A stretch of DNA of 63,925 bases from Fomitopsis serialis (Eukaryota; Basidiomycota; Agaricomycetes; Polyporales; Fomitopsidaceae). The position numbers and the translations under genes are program-made. Under the pieces are notes generated by a model, which searched no databases, had not been told where the DNA came from, and was given only the letters and a program-made list of their open reading frames with translations. This document shows, piece by piece, positions 1-11,719 of the stretch (its first letter is position 1; every line of letters starts with the position of its first letter). The DNA lies in assembly GCF_022376445.1 (NCBI RefSeq), contig NW_025955177.1, positions 1 through 63,925 of the forward strand, in the 5' to 3' direction.

Positions 1-1
1 T

Positions 2-319
2 CGTGAGAAGAGCGGGGAGCGGAAAACAGGGCATGAGCGAGACAGGGACATGTATGGTGGGCGAGATCGGTATGACCGGCGGGACGACAGGGATAGAGAT
101 CGGTATGACGGCCGAGACAGGGACAGGGACCGCAGACGGCAGCCATACTCGAGGTCACGATCTCCTGTGCGGAGAGAGGGATGGCGAGCCAGGGATGAGC
201 CAAGACAGGATCGGAGACGTCGCTCACGGTCGGTGGACGGGAGCACGACGCTAAGCGGAGGAGAGTGGATTGAGTCATGCGAGTGTACATTTTATTTGCT
301 GTATCGTACTGTGGTATAA
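2..319 (+). CDS. C-terminal part of an RS/RD-rich protein (partial, starts outside window)
   Basis: The reading frame is open from the window edge and encodes a strongly charged tail of RD, DR, RDRD and RS dipeptides (for example RDRYDRRDDRDRDRYDGRD and SRSRSPVRRE), then RRRRSRSVDGS and a short non-repetitive end. Such tails are typical of nuclear pre-mRNA splicing factors and other RNA-binding proteins, where they serve as phosphorylatable interaction regions; no folded domain is inside the window, so the family cannot be named. The stop at 317-319 assumes no further intron, and the last 20 or so residues (after GGEWIES) do not look RS-like, so the true end may be elsewhere. It is convergent with the PARP gene, about 160 bp away. 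Confidence 0.5.
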   Translation, partial: REKSGERKTGHERDRDMYGGRDRYDRRDDRDRDRYDGRDRDRDRRRQPYSRSRSPVRREGWRARDEPRQDRRRRSRSVDGSTTLSGGEWIESCECTFYLLYRTVV

Positions 320-481
320 TGACATCGACGAAGCACAGGTGTGTTCAGTCGGTAGAGCGTACGACAGCGAGAGAGCGAGAGAGCAACATGACATCCATAG
401 AACAATTCAGATAAACAACGTACTGTACCACGTCTTAGATTTTGCACTGTCAATGTCCGCTGCGAGTGGGGGAAGCGGCTA

Positions 482-3400
482 CTAGTTCATCTTGACCATG
501 AGGAGGTAGCGCAGCGGATCTGTGACGTGTCGTACACGATATACTGAGCAGAAATGTTAATCAATGTTCGTCGAAGGAGAGGTGGAGCCTATTCATTGTA
601 CTGTAGATAGCCCTGGATGTTCTGGACGTCTTTCCCAGGTCCCTTCGGCATATGACAGCCTTTGAGAGCATCGTTCTCTAAAGTGGCACCTGCGTCTTGC
701 CACTCCCCGGCTGAGTTCGCCCACAACCTTTAGTGCACCTGGAAGTGTGATCAGTCTGCTGTTCTAGAGGAACTGAACAGACAACGCCAACGCACCTCGC
801 ACCAGCCTTCTTGCAGTCCTGGTCGGCGTTGTAATTGGCATCAAACTGTTCGTAGAAAGGCTTCGCTGCAACTTCGCACAGGAGGAGGATACCCGTGTTA
901 TCACTCAGGCTAGGGGAAGCGAGTCAGATCGGGTTTCGGCGACGTAGCCATAGAGGAACATACTATGCATGGCAATAATTGGCGGACTAGGCGACGCTCA
1001 GTGGCATGGATCCCTGTAGACGGCTCTTCGACTTACCTTTGACATCATCTAGAAAACCCAATCAGATCATGCGTTCGATTCATTGCATGAAGTACTCACG
1101 TCGGCGAAGTAAACTCCCTTGCCAAACATGTAACCTTGCGATAGCGTCAGTACGCCCTCAGTACACCTATGCTACTTGGTTTAACACACCAGTGACGGGA
1201 GCTGAATGTGTGCAATCGTCAGAAAGTGAGATCCTTAATCAAACATGTCGCACTGTCTCACCTTCTGGAGGAGCAATCCGCAGACCTTGGCTGAGAATAC
1301 CTGAGGGAGATAAAATTTCATAATCGAGTCCATCACTGCGAGGAGAGGCAGCATACCTGCAAAATTAGTTGAACGCGAACCATGCCAGAGCAGAAGACGC
1401 TCTCCGTCCGCAACCTTATCGTTCCCAGCCTTCATCCACGCCTCCGTCTCGTCTTGTCTACCATGACCATCAGCACCTCACGGAGTCAAAGCGTCACCTC
1501 GAGCTGAGGGCCTACCTCTCAACACGGAATGCATTCTGAACTTGCGCCTGGTAATGGCGGTGCGTCGCGCCGTGCGTATCGCGCGTGTACGCCTCGAGCG
1601 CACCGAACTCCTTGCTGCTCCGCGAGACCGGATCCATCTTGGAGAGATTGAGGGAGAGGAAGTTGTGGTCCAACGGGTTGAGAGGCTTGCCGCTCGCGTC
1701 TTTGGGGACCGTGGACGAGATCAGCTTCGAGGCTACTTCCTGTGCGAGAGTGAGTAGGCCCCGATGTTGTGAGGAATGCGGAATCGTGTACCATGTCTCC
1801 TAGCGCATCGACGAGTTCCAATTCCTGAGCGACAGAACGTCATCAATCAGTCTCTGTTGAGCAGAGAGGGCATCACTGACCTTTTTCAACAGAGGCAATG
1901 AGTCGATGGTAATCGGACGATTACGCCCAAATACATGCGGGATAATGCTAGCCAGGTTGTCAGCTACGCCGAGCGCAGAGTGAACATCATGCTCACGAGT
2001 AGTAGCGGCCAGTCAATTCTTGGACGGCAGAGCGGAAGCCACCATATTGCTTCGCTGTGTCACTATCCGGCTGCGAGATGACCTCTGAGAGGGTCTGAAA
2101 CAGCGCCATTCAACATCGTAATCGCGAGCTTCTGGCTATAACATGACACCACGAACCTTCAGAGCGGCAAACCCGTTGAGAATGGTTGACTTGGCCAGTT
2201 TTCCTGGACCCAGCGGTCAGAAATTGGTGTAGATCTACTTGCGGAGAGCGTCTCACCAAGGGGCAGCTTGTTCGCGTCGTAATTCATCGAAGACAACGTA
2301 GCGTCGATGAGCCTTTAGATGCTCGGCATCAGCAAGCACCACTTTCCATAAGATGAAGGCTTACTTCGCGGAGAACATCAGTCTGCATAGTGCCTAGGAG
2401 AGAGATGTCAATTGCATGTCCACGGAGCATCCTTTCCGGCGTCACCTGGATTTCTTGCGGGAGAGTGGAGTCGGGGATTTTCTCCGGTTCCTCATCCTTT
2501 TTCGAGCTACCTTCCACTCTGTCTTCCTGTCCTTCGTCTTCGAAAATACGTTCTAAAGGCACGCTGAGCACACCCTGCGCAATTACTAACCAAAGAGACG
2601 CGAAGAACCGACCTATCCACTGATATTTTCCTGTGGTTCACGTATGGATGAGCGTCCGGGCGAACGAGCTCGAGGCGACACCTACCCTTTTTCGCGACCA
2701 TACCATGCCTCTGTTCCCAGTTCACCGCGGCCTTCGCCTTGAACTGCGTCTTGAATGCGCTCACGGCAGCAGATGCGGACATCGCAGACTGAGACGCATG
2801 ATCGGTATTCGCTCAGACCGGCGGATGACCTGTGATGGACCCGTACCTTCTTCTGCTGCTGCCCGCTCTCGCCGACACGGCCCCAGCGCGTGAACAACGT
2901 GCAGTTTCCCTCGTTGCCAAGGGGGTGTAAGACCTGCAAGACGTAGAATCTGCGCAGCGGCAATGTGAGCGGTGTAGTCCTGAGGGAGGCCACACGAGGA
3001 TCCTACTTGTTCGCATTCTTCCCGATGTCTGTCTGGTTCAGGGTCGCGTCCCAGATACCCTCCGGTGTCGACAGGACTTGATGCGTATCTGAGGGCCGCA
3101 CGAGATGAGCTCACGTCGCACACCTCAAAAGTACACATTACACTCACCCACCCATCCCGAGGTAGGGTCGACCGGCGCAGCCCCGCGTTTCAGCACAGTC
3201 ACCTTCGAAAACACACCAGAGTTAACCACACCCCACCTCCACTCGCATGGAACACGAGACGTACCATCTTCGCGGGGGGGTCCGCCTTCTGCGAGGCGCC
3301 GCCGCCGTTCGTCTTCGCTTTCTTAGCCTCAGGCTCCTCGTCCTCCTCATCGTCCGACGCAGCCCTCCCGCGCTTCGCACTCGCCTTCGCCTTCGCCTTC

Positions 3401-3564
3401 CCTTTCGACGCAGGGGCCGCTGGCGGAGCCGGCGCCGCTGCAGCAGACGTCGAAGCCTTAGACGTCGGAGCTTTCGTGCGCGTGCTAGAGCGCGTCGCGC
3501 GCGCCGACGCGGGTTTCGCGGCGTCGGACGCGTCTGTCGTCGCGGCTTTCTTCCTGGGGGGCAT
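482..3564 (-). CDS. Poly(ADP-ribose) polymerase (WGR + regulatory + catalytic domains), 3' end disrupted
   Basis: A nuclear enzyme that transfers ADP-ribose from NAD+ to proteins in DNA-damage signalling. It is read through about 16 short GT-AG introns. Exon 1 (3265-3564) encodes a basic, Ala/Lys-rich, NLS-like N terminus (MPPRKKAATTD..., KGKAKAKASAKRGR). Next come a WGR domain (FYVLQVLHP...TRWGRVGE, then NWEQRHGMVAKKG), the helical regulatory domain (STLPQEIQ, MNYDANKLPLGKL, STILNGFAALK) and the catalytic fold: LLLWHGSRSTNFAG|ILSQGLRIAPPE|APVTG|YMFGKGVYFAD|MMSK|SANYCHA (bars mark introns). The catalytic His, Tyr and Glu (in LQYNE) can all be seen. Three single-base problems sit in the last two exons: a missing base in the G run near 704-709, a lost 5' splice site near 591, and a missing base near 513. 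As read, the frame stops at 678-680, before the catalytic Glu. The same residues reappear in other frames, so the damage is very recent or a sequence error. No zinc fingers or BRCT domain were seen. Confidence 0.88.
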
Positions 3565-3627
3565 GCTGGGCTGGACGGTGGGGGATGGGGTGAAAGGGGC
3601 GCGCTTGACGCGTGGGCCAAGGTTCAG

Positions 3628-3635
3628 CTATATAG
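3628..3635 (-). promoter_or_regulatory. TATA box of the PARP gene
   Basis: The palindrome CTATATAG lies about 65 bp upstream of the PARP start codon on the minus strand, a usual fungal TATA spacing. No other promoter signal was recognised. Confidence 0.4.
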
Positions 3636-4041
3636 CGCGACGCGCACGCGCCTCCTGATCGTCGGTGGCCCAAAGCGGTGCTCCGTCGGGCCCGACGTCG
3701 GTGTGCCCGGATATGGGAATTGGCGGGAGTCATCTGATGTGGGCGCGTCATTGTAATCGCTCCTCTCCCGCACGTCGGTGACTCGGCGTGCCCGTCCGCC
3801 AGGCTGCCGCGCGCAAGGCGCACAGCACCGGTTCATAACTCCAAGAATCGCGTCGCCTGGGCCGTAAAGGATGCGTCAATTGAATGCTACATATTGCTAC
3901 GGGAATACAAAATCACAATCTGGTCAATCCATTCCTACAAAAAAGTCCTCGTATCCGTTCTGATTCTGTCATGCCAGTCCGAGCCAAGGACAAGACGTCG
4001 TTCACCAAACGCCTGAAACTCTCTTCGCAATCCTAATCTAC
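3636..4041. other. Intergenic: PARP upstream region and FAS1 3' flank
   Basis: There is no coding signal. The part next to PARP is GC-rich; the part next to the fasciclin gene becomes AT-richer (3880-4000), as expected for a 3' untranslated region of the minus-strand FAS1 gene. Confidence 0.4.
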
Positions 4042-5507
4042 TCAAGCCAGGGCAACGAAGGCGCCCACGCCGAGAGCGACAGCGGTGAACCCAAAGGCGA
4101 CGATCTGGCTGGTGCTAAGTCCGCGCATTGCGATACCAGCCGAGCTGCTCGAAGACGAGCTCGAGCCCGACGCGCCCGATGCGAGTGTCGCCGTCTGGGA
4201 GTACCCAATCGGACGCGTCTCCGTCGTGCTCTGCGCCGCTTCAGACGTCGCCGACGCAGCCCTACACGAAACCTCCCCGTCAGCAACCACTTCACTCAGA
4301 GGAACAGAATTAGGGAGGGACGTACGCGGAGCTGGCGGCGCTCATGTCCTCCTGGGTGTCCACTAGGACCTGGTCGATGATGTGGGCAACACCGTTGCTC
4401 AGGAGCACGTCCGGCTGGAGGATGCGCGCGGTGACGGAGCCGATCTTGACGTACTGCCCGGTCGCGTTGATAGAGAATGAGAACGCCTGGCCCGCCGCGG
4501 AGGTGTAGCTCTTGCCGACCAGCTCTGGCGAGTACACCGAGGTGCCGTTGATGATCTACACGCAGAACGTCAGCACTGCATGGGGGTAATGCGACTCGAT
4601 GGGGGACGTACGTGGTTGGCGAGGATAGTCTGTATCTGCGTCGCGTTCTGCTCGTACATCGTGATGTTCCCGCTGATCGCCTCAATGGCCGACGTGTTCG
4701 GCGCGAAGAGCGTGAAGCCCTGGAAGCCGCCGCCGATGATTTCCGCCACGGTCTCGTCCTTCGTCGTGTGGTCCGTGCCGTTGTAGAAGCTCTGCGTCAC
4801 GTTCGACACCGTCGCGCTAAACGCGTCGAGGTTCGGCGCGTCCGCGGATACGGCGCCGCTGAAGTTCTCGGGCCACTCGAGCACGGAGGACACGACGTAG
4901 ATGGTCACGTTGCCGTATGTCGTGGTGTTGGTCACAGTGGAGTCGTTCCTAAGCGCCGCAGGTGAGAATTCGTGCTAGCGTGGAAGGCGAGTGCATCGGC
5001 ATTACCTCTGGTTCAGGACGTGGACGTGGCCGTCCGAGCGAGTTGACCATGCGACGACTTGGCTCCTATTACCCTCGAGTTTGACGTACGTCGTGTCGTT
5101 CAGGAAAGTGCGACCGACGGTCGTGTTCGGGTAAGTGGTGGACTGGCCGCTGAAGTTGCCGGACACGACATGGTAAGACAGCAGGTTGAACGGGTTGTCC
5201 GTCATGTTCGACGGCGCATTGGACACTGTCACGAAACCTCAGACCCGTCGTCCGGCTGATGTAGGCGCCGAAACCACTCACCTGCCCCATCGTTGGGCGC
5301 GAACAACACGTAGGAGTCGCCGTTAGAGATGCTCTTCAGGAGGTACTGGCCCTGGCTGGTTCCGTTGAGAGACGAGGCAATATGCGTCAACGACGTGCAG
5401 CCCGCGTCCTCCAGGGTGCTCATGAGGCCGGCCAAGAACGTGGTGTTCTGTGCGACGACCGCGTTGGCCGCGGCGAGCAGCGCGAGTGGGAGGAGGTTGA
5501 CCATCAT
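4042..5507 (-). CDS. Secreted, GPI-anchored fasciclin (FAS1) domain protein
   Basis: A cell-surface adhesion-type protein. Five exons encode a signal peptide (MMVNLLPLALLAAANAVVAQ), a first FAS1 repeat (LAGLMSTLEDAG..., YVLFAPNDGA, NLLSYHVVSGNF, TTYVKLEGN, VHVLNQ) and a second repeat (FSATVSNVTQSFYNG, GFTLFAPNTSAIEAI, ILANH, VGKSYTSAAGQ, VLLSNGVAHIIDQVL). Both show the FAS1 H1/H2-like boxes. After a final intron (donor GTACGT, acceptor GTGTAG) comes a Ser-rich stalk and a hydrophobic tail (IVAFGFTAVALGVGAFVALA), a GPI-attachment signal. Many N-x-S/T sites suggest heavy N-glycosylation. If the last intron were retained the protein would stop after SSAYVPP and lose its anchor; the conserved splice signals make the anchored form more likely. 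It is transcribed in the same direction as PARP. Confidence 0.9.
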
Positions 5508-5611
5508 TCAAGTCGTCGTCGTCGTTGTCGTCGTCGTGCTGGTCGTGTACAGGGGGTCGTGAGCGAGTCGTGAGGAGCGGTGCGGCTGACAGAACTGTCG
5601 ACGGGCACCTT

Positions 5612-5619
5612 CTTATAGG
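5612..5619 (-). promoter_or_regulatory. TATA-like element of the FAS1 gene
   Basis: CCTATAAG lies on the minus strand about 105 bp upstream of the FAS1 start. Between it and the start (about 5511-5545) is a short GAC/CAA-type trinucleotide-rich leader. Confidence 0.35.
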
Positions 5620-6666
5620 GCGGCGGCGGGGCCGCCGCGTGCCCAGGCGATCCAACGCTGCTGCGTCCAGACCGGGAAATGCGATGACCGCATCTGTGCG
5701 TTGCCTCCGTCAACGGCCCCGCCTTCTGAAGACGTAGACACTTGCGCCTGACGTCAGTGCATTTCTCGCCACTGGGCCCGCGACGGGCCCGTCACTTGGG
5801 ATGCCCGTTTCGGTCGCCGCGAAGGTGCACTCCGTTATGACCTGCTCTGGAGCGTCTCGATCGTACATTGCAGGTGCAACAACTTCGAGGGAGACGGGTG
5901 GCCTGGGCGACGGCGTGATTCAGAGGCGCCATGGCAAATTGCAATGGAGCCTGCTCACTTCGAGCTCACGCATACAGTGATACCTTGTTCGCATGCAAGC
6001 TGGGTGGGGCCTCTCCAGGAGCTGCAATAGAGACTTTTGGAAGGGAGACACAATTCTTCTACATTCGTCGTCGTCCCTGTGATGCTGAGCCTGGGGACCC
6101 CTCGGAGCCTCGTCATGCCAGTGCCACGTGTGCGTCAAGGACTGGCGGATCGCCGCTGCCCAGATTCGGAGACGAAGGCGGTGTTCATTCGAGGTGTGGA
6201 TTTGCTGGCCATGTGCTTGCGTGCTTGAGAGCCACCTTGTACTGAGAGGGACAGGACGGTGGCCGGGAGACGTTGAATCAGTACACCTTCTAAATAAGGA
6301 AGGACCCGCTGACGCCACCACGTCCTCGCCGGGTCGGACACTCCGACACCTTCACAAGTCAAACTCCCTCTGAAATGTCTTTTGGCGAGAAACAGCTGGG
6401 TCATGACGACGACACACTGAAACAGCACACAACATCCAGCCGGTTGATCCTCCCGACACCGCGCAGGTACGCCTAACGAGACTCGGACATGCATGTCGTG
6501 AAGGTCGTCGCTCCTCGGCCTCAGCAGCTGAGCGGCCTTAATTTACGTATGAACAAATGCAGGCAATGGTAGGCGCCACTTTACCGGGTCCCCGCTGTCA
6601 CACAATGCACGTTTGATAGGCCTTACACCGACATGCATGCAGCAAACCTGGTATCTGACGTGTCTT

Positions 6667-6764
6667 GCTCAGTTACGCGGCCTGTATCACATCCTCATGC
6701 ACACGCTGACGATTGTGCTCAGCTACCCGGCCTGTATCATCCTTATGCACACGCTGACGATTGT
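6667..6764. repeat. Two-unit tandem repeat (50 bp + 48 bp)
   Basis: The units 6667-6716 and 6717-6764 both start GCTCAG and end CACGCTGACGATTGT; they differ by a few substitutions and a two-base indel. It is too short to assign to a known satellite. Confidence 0.75.
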
Positions 6765-6979
6765 CGCGGTTCTCAGACTCGGACGATAGATCAGCGTGTT
6801 GTTCTGGAGGCGCGTCGCCTTGGAAGAGCTGCCCTATCCTTGTCGGAAATGGTCTGAGGGGGTGCTATGATAGGTGAGACTAAGATACGTTGTTTCTACT
6901 GTACTATAACGCGTCGATCCCAACGAAATCAAGCACAGATCGACGTTCACCACACGCACGTCCTATCGCCGGTACTGCA

Positions 6980-7072
6980 TCAACTGGGGGTTATCCGCCT
7001 CCTCGACAATTGCAATATCGGTTCGCTTTCCTCCTAGTCCTACTCAGGCTGAACCTCCTACAATTTGTGATG
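6980..7072 (+). repeat. 93-bp inverted repeat, left arm
   Basis: Read on the plus strand this matches the reverse complement of 7726-7818 with about five mismatches. In one frame the two arms encode nearly the same peptide (NWGLSASSTIAISVRFPPSP here, NWGISASSTIAISVRFPPSP in the other arm), so they look like two copies of a coding fragment rather than the ends of a transposon. Confidence 0.85.
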
Positions 7073-7528
7073 TGTACCCATCCTTCTATCAAATTCGGGT
7101 CTTGCTACGTCTCAGATCAGACTCGGTGCGGCCGCCGCTATCCTCAGTAAGTACGCGTGCAGACTGTACCGTACCGCTTCTCCGCGCCACTCAGCCGACA
7201 AGTATAATAGGCTAGTACGAAGACCTCACGCGGCAGCGCACGGATGCAAATTCGATTCGTGCTGGCAATCACGCAATCACCACCCAAAGCTTCCGTCTGG
7301 TAACCACCGGATCGTCTCAGCGCGGTGACCGATCGCTGCGGTCGTCCCGCGCAACTTCGGACTCCCCGGATGACAGCAACGGAGTCGGTGAGTATGGTAT
7401 TGCGTCAGACTCAACTGGTGGCCGACGCAGCGGCTATGAGTGTAGGATGACATTACCGTTATGCTTCCCACCTCGCCGACGATAGGGCGACAAGGGCCAA
7501 TGCCTTAGGAGGCAGCATAGGCGTCCTG

Positions 7529-7915
7529 CTAGGCGACGAACTGGAAAACGCTACATCCACTGGGCGGTTCGAACCGAGGTACGAACTTCACCCAGAAATA
7601 CTCCTTACGCGAGACAAGCTCTACCATTGGTCTCCCGCCAGTCCTCACAGCGACGGAAGGGAACGACGCGCTAGCGAATTTCATCTGGGAGGTGTGTGGC
7701 GCGACGACGAAGACAGGAAGAAATGCATCACAGATTGCAAGAGGTTCAGCCTGAGTGGGACTAGGAGGAAAGCGAACCGATATTGCAATTGTCGAGGAGG
7801 CGGATATCCCCCAGTTGAGATGAGGACGAATCGGCGGAGGAGCAGGGCCTGACACCGCCCTCGCACCGCCTAAGTATCCATAACATTTGCACTGATAGAC
7901 TGGCAACCGTCGCAT
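7529..7915 (-). other. Unrecognised 128-codon ORF, possibly a gene fragment
   Basis: This ATG-initiated ORF of 128 codons has a proline-rich start (GPAPPPIRPHLNWG) and a plausible globular end (EYFWVKFVPRFEPPSGCSVF). Its first half contains the right arm of the inverted repeat, and the left arm preserves the same reading frame. That suggests it was protein-coding when copied. No family was recognised and no clear flanking exons were found, so it may be a relic. Confidence 0.25.
7726..7818 (-). repeat. 93-bp inverted repeat, right arm
   Basis: Partner of 6980-7072, in opposite orientation, with a 653-bp spacer. No target-site duplication was seen outside either arm. Confidence 0.85.
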
Positions 7916-9304
7916 GTACCAAAGAGGTAGTCCCGACTTGTGCGTTTGGTAGAGGACGACAGCTACACATCGATATCATGTCACATGTACCCTTCGCGGG
8001 TTCCCCTTCAAGTTCCTCGCGCTCTTTCTCTCCCTCGTAACAATGTGCATTGACCCATTGACACCACCCTACTACTCTGAAGTTTCGGCCGACCACACGC
8101 GAGCGCAATATTATACGCGCGTCAGATCCCTAATAAGTACACACGAATTTCACCCAGGTACCAACGTACCCCGTCACCCGCCATCTATTATTTACATCCG
8201 ACCGTTGACCGTGACACCGCTTACCCACATTGCCGCGAAGGGCGCAAACGAGAGTAACTCTTTTTGGCCAACAGTGGAGACTAACGACTAACTTACGCGA
8301 AGGGGCTCATGCGTACGGTTGCAATCGCCCAGAGGAAGCACTTGTCGTGCGAGTCCGGATTTCCCGGAGTGCCGCATCAGGACCTGGACAACAGTCAACA
8401 GTGGGCGATTCTAGTGACGCGCGGGCTCGTCCGGTGCTGTGGAAGGTAGATATCGATCTACGCGAAGACTGGGACGATCGAAGCCGGTTGGTTTCGAAGA
8501 CCCATCTGGGCAATCGGTGCTAGCAGCTCAGGTTGCGGACGACTGGTCTCTCGAGTCCGTGAGCTGCATGACCGCGGCGACGTGACGGAGGGCCTGCGCT
8601 GGCGAGTGCAGTGGACGCAACATGTGCGACGTGTGCCTGCGCCGGGGAGTCCCGTTGGGGGATGGTGGGCCGGGATTGGAAATGGCCGGCGCGTAAACGC
8701 GGCTGTTGGCGGACGGAGCCATTCTGGGAGGCGCGGAACGCCGGGCGGGTAGCGAGGGGCGGGGGGCAACTGCCGGGTCGCTCATTGATCGCCAGGGCGG
8801 CGGCCCCGACTCGCCCTTCCATCCCAGCCTGAGCCCTCCCAATTCGCTCCCGCTGCGGCGCCGCGCCGCTCCTGCTTTTGTGTGGTGCCGCGAGCGTGAA
8901 CTCTATCATGACCTGGGCCAATGGCCGCCTGCTCCCCGCGCGATCGCCCGCCCCCAATCTCGCTTCGCCTGCGCACGATCGCGCCGGCCCTGGTCTGCCT
9001 ATGCTGGCCTATGCTCATAAGGGCCAGGGCCCGCTCCCCTGCCTCCCCCGCAGACCTCGCCAGCCACCCGCTTTCTCTTCCCGGTAAGTCTCCCCCGCGT
9101 CGCCTCCCAGTGAAGCGCCGCCGCACAGAGACCGGCCAGCCAGCGCACGGTTTCATTGACACATTGCGTGCCCCCTCGCCCCGTTCATGTCAGAGTCTCT
9201 CCGCGTTCGGACTCGCTAACACCGATATAGCAGACTCCCGGATGCTTATGACCCGCAGGATATGAGGGTCTAAGCCGCGTACTCCCACTGCGCTCCCACC
9301 TCCT

Positions 9305-11041
9305 ATGGACATTCCGAGCATCACCTCAGAGACCATGGCCTCGCTCGTGCGACTCATAGACACCCTCGCAAGGGTAAACGACGATGTTTCAGCTTTAAGG
9401 TTTGTCTGGACATCTCGCCCTGACCTCCACCCATGGCTCATACGTCCCTTCACAGCTTGCCTACGGTTTGTGGCTGCGGCTTCACTCCACATTCGAAGTC
9501 CATGACCGCTCACACAGCTCACACAGCTCGACTCCTTGCGAGGCCTCTTGCGTCGCGCAGAGAAGGAGGTCGGCGCGTCGAAGAACGCCTACCTCCCAGT
9601 AGTCTGCCTGCCCCCCGAGATCCTCCAGTACATCTTCCGCCTCGCCTCCATCCAGGACAAGGATGCCGCCCACCCGCATGCCGGCAACGCGACCGCGACG
9701 GGCGACATCTGGAGCGTCGTAGAACCTGTCCCCGCGAAGGTGGCCACCATCGTCAAAGTGTGCCGTCGCTGGCGTTCCGTCGCCTTCGCAGACTTGGCCC
9801 TCTGGAGCCTGATCACTGACCGGCGAGACCGCCGCCCGCTCGCGGTCTCACGCCAGTCCAGCAGCACGCCCCTGGAGCTCCGGCTCCTCGCCTCGCCCTC
9901 GCCCGCGCTTCGCGGTCTCCTCCAGTCCGACGGTCACCGCGTCAAGTCGATCGAGTGGGACAAGGCCAACGCGCGCACAAGCGACCTCGACATCCTCGCG
10001 TCGCCCGCGTGTCAATGTCGCCTCGAGAAGCTGGTGCTCGGCATGAACCGCCACCTGCCCGCGCTCGACACGGACTGCCTCACGGCGCGCTTCGCGACGC
10101 AGGCGCAGTCCTTGCGGCAGCTCACCCTCCGCGACTGCAGCGTCCTGCCCGAGAACGAGTTCCCCGCGCTGACAAGCCTCCACCTCGACGGCTGCCCCGG
10201 GCCGGACGCGTGCCACGGCGTCATGGGCATGCTCGCGCGCGCGCCCCGCCTCACCGACCTCGTCCTCAGCCGCCTCCGCATGTCCGGCGCGCCCCCGCGC
10301 GTCGCGCTGCCGTGCCTCCGCAGGCTCGTCTGCGCCGACATGGCGAGTGCCGACGTCGCGCGCTTCCTCGCGCACGTGGACCTGCCCGACGACGCCTCCA
10401 TCCGGCTGCACGCGAGCCCCGCCGCGGCGCCCGACGGCACCGCCGCGCTCTTCGCCGCGCTCGCGCGCACGCCCGCGCTGCGCGACGCGACGGAGATGCT
10501 CGTCTCCGGCGCGCGCGACATCCTCGTCGCGGGCCCGCGCGCCGCCGTGTGCTTCGTGCAGCCGCCCCGCGGCGCGCGGCGCACGGCCCCCGCGTGGGAC
10601 GCGCACGCCGTCCTGCGGCACGTCCTCGCCGCGACGCACGTCCGCACGCTGTGGCTCCTCGGCGAGGGCGTCGGCGGCACGGGCGTCCCCGCACTCCCCG
10701 CGTCGCTCGACACCGTCGTCGTGCACGACGTCGGGCTCGCCGTCGCCCTCGGCGCGCTCGCGCGGGGCGCGCCGCCCGCGCGCCCGCGCACCGTGCACGT
10801 CCTGATGACGCGCTTCATGGCCGCGGGCGTCGTCCTGTCCAAGCTCGCGCAGCACGCGGATGTCGCGCACGTCGTCGTGGGGTACCTGCCCTCGTACAAG
10901 GGGGATAGGGCGCGCCCGGCCGGGTTCGACGGCAGGTTTGCGTCGCTGCGGTTCGAGGCGCTTGCGGCGGAGCCGAGGGTGGCCCTCCCGGAGGTGTGCT
11001 CCGCGCGCGCGCACTGTCTGTGGCCCGTGTGGGTCGAGTGA
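9305..11041 (+). CDS. F-box protein, GC-rich divergent member
   Basis: Predicted substrate receptor of an SCF (Skp1-cullin-F-box) E3 ubiquitin ligase. A short first exon (9305-9373, MDIPSITSETMASLVRLIDT...) ends AGG|GTAAAC and joins in phase 0 after one of the CACAG acceptors at 9517 or 9526; the second exon runs to the stop. The F-box is VCLPPEILQYIFRLAS, followed by KVCRRWRSVAFADLALWSL, the hydrophobic Trp-containing block typical of agaricomycete F-box proteins. The body is leucine-rich with repeat-like blocks, and near the end it has VVVGYLPSYKGDR, matching the IGYLPxF/YK motif of the other F-box genes here. Third codon positions are almost all G/C, unlike those relatives. The microexon found in the others is absent. 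Long antisense ORFs (up to 388 codons) are shadows of the GC bias. Confidence 0.85.
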
Positions 11042-11719
11042 TCGGGCTCGCCGAGGCGGTGCGCGATTATAAGCGTGGTGAGGCGGTGTTGGACTTTATA
11101 GAGTCTGTGGTATGTGGTATGGACGCTTTTTCTTTCCCTTCCCCTCCCTTCCGGCAATGATTCGATGCTCGCATCGGCAGTTACGTCCTTACGCTATGCT
11201 TTCCCGCTCGTTGTTGTGGTACAGTACGTTTTCCGGGTTTTCGCTCGCTTGTAAGGTGTCGGCGCCCCTTAGTTGGTATGCATATCCGTACATAGAGATC
11301 GTCCAGTGTTCCTAGCCCCCCCCCTCGTATCGTTCGTTGCTTAATTCTGTAGATGTCGCTCGTTGCACATGGGTTCAGAACCGTTATTCTGGCTTTTCCT
11401 TATGGGATTGGGTGTGGGCGTGTCGCCCCCGGCTTGAGTCACGTTGCTTTCGCGGTGTTTGTGGGCTGCGGAGGTGGATTGCAAGGTGAGTGATACGTCG
11501 TCATGCAACGTTGCTCAACAGTACTGCTTCCTATCCTGGCAGCGCTCTTAGTGGTAATCTGCGATCCTTTGTCGGACCCAGATGCGCCGTTATCTTTTCC
11601 TTACTGTATCCTTGTCCTTGCCCCTGTCACCGTTGGACGGCGTGGATCGGGGTTACGCCAGACACGGGTGCGAACGTGAGTGCTGCTAAGTAGGCCGTCG
11701 GCGTGTTCTACTTCTTCTA
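11042..11719. other. Intergenic: F-box 3' flank
   Basis: Pyrimidine-rich 3' flank of the preceding gene. No coding or RNA gene signal was seen. Confidence 0.35.

Larger units (their letters stand above)
5620..9304. other. Gene-poor 3.7-kb stretch
   Basis: No complete gene was recognised. It contains the tandem repeat at 6667-6764, the inverted repeat at 6980-7072 / 7726-7818 and an unrecognised ORF at 7529-7915, each listed separately. The segment 8620-9080 is GC-rich and leads into the F-box gene at 9305; ORFs there look like composition shadows. The rest shows no conserved motif. Confidence 0.4.

Noticed and set aside
1235..1435. A small separate minus-strand ORF with LLLWHGSRSTNFAG
   Set aside because: It is one exon plus intron of the PARP gene read through, not an independent gene.
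7566..7575. GGTTCGAACC, resembling a tRNA T-loop (B box)
   Set aside because: It is palindromic and no acceptor stem, A box or cloverleaf could be built around it.
5620..9304. Possible transposon bounded by the inverted repeat arms
   Set aside because: No transposase, no target-site duplication, and the arms look like coding fragments rather than terminal repeats.
9848..11014. A 388-codon open frame on the minus strand opposite the GC-rich F-box gene
   Set aside because: Its composition (Arg/Ala/Gly/Glu-rich, no motif) is what extreme third-position GC bias in the sense gene produces; no start context or family support.
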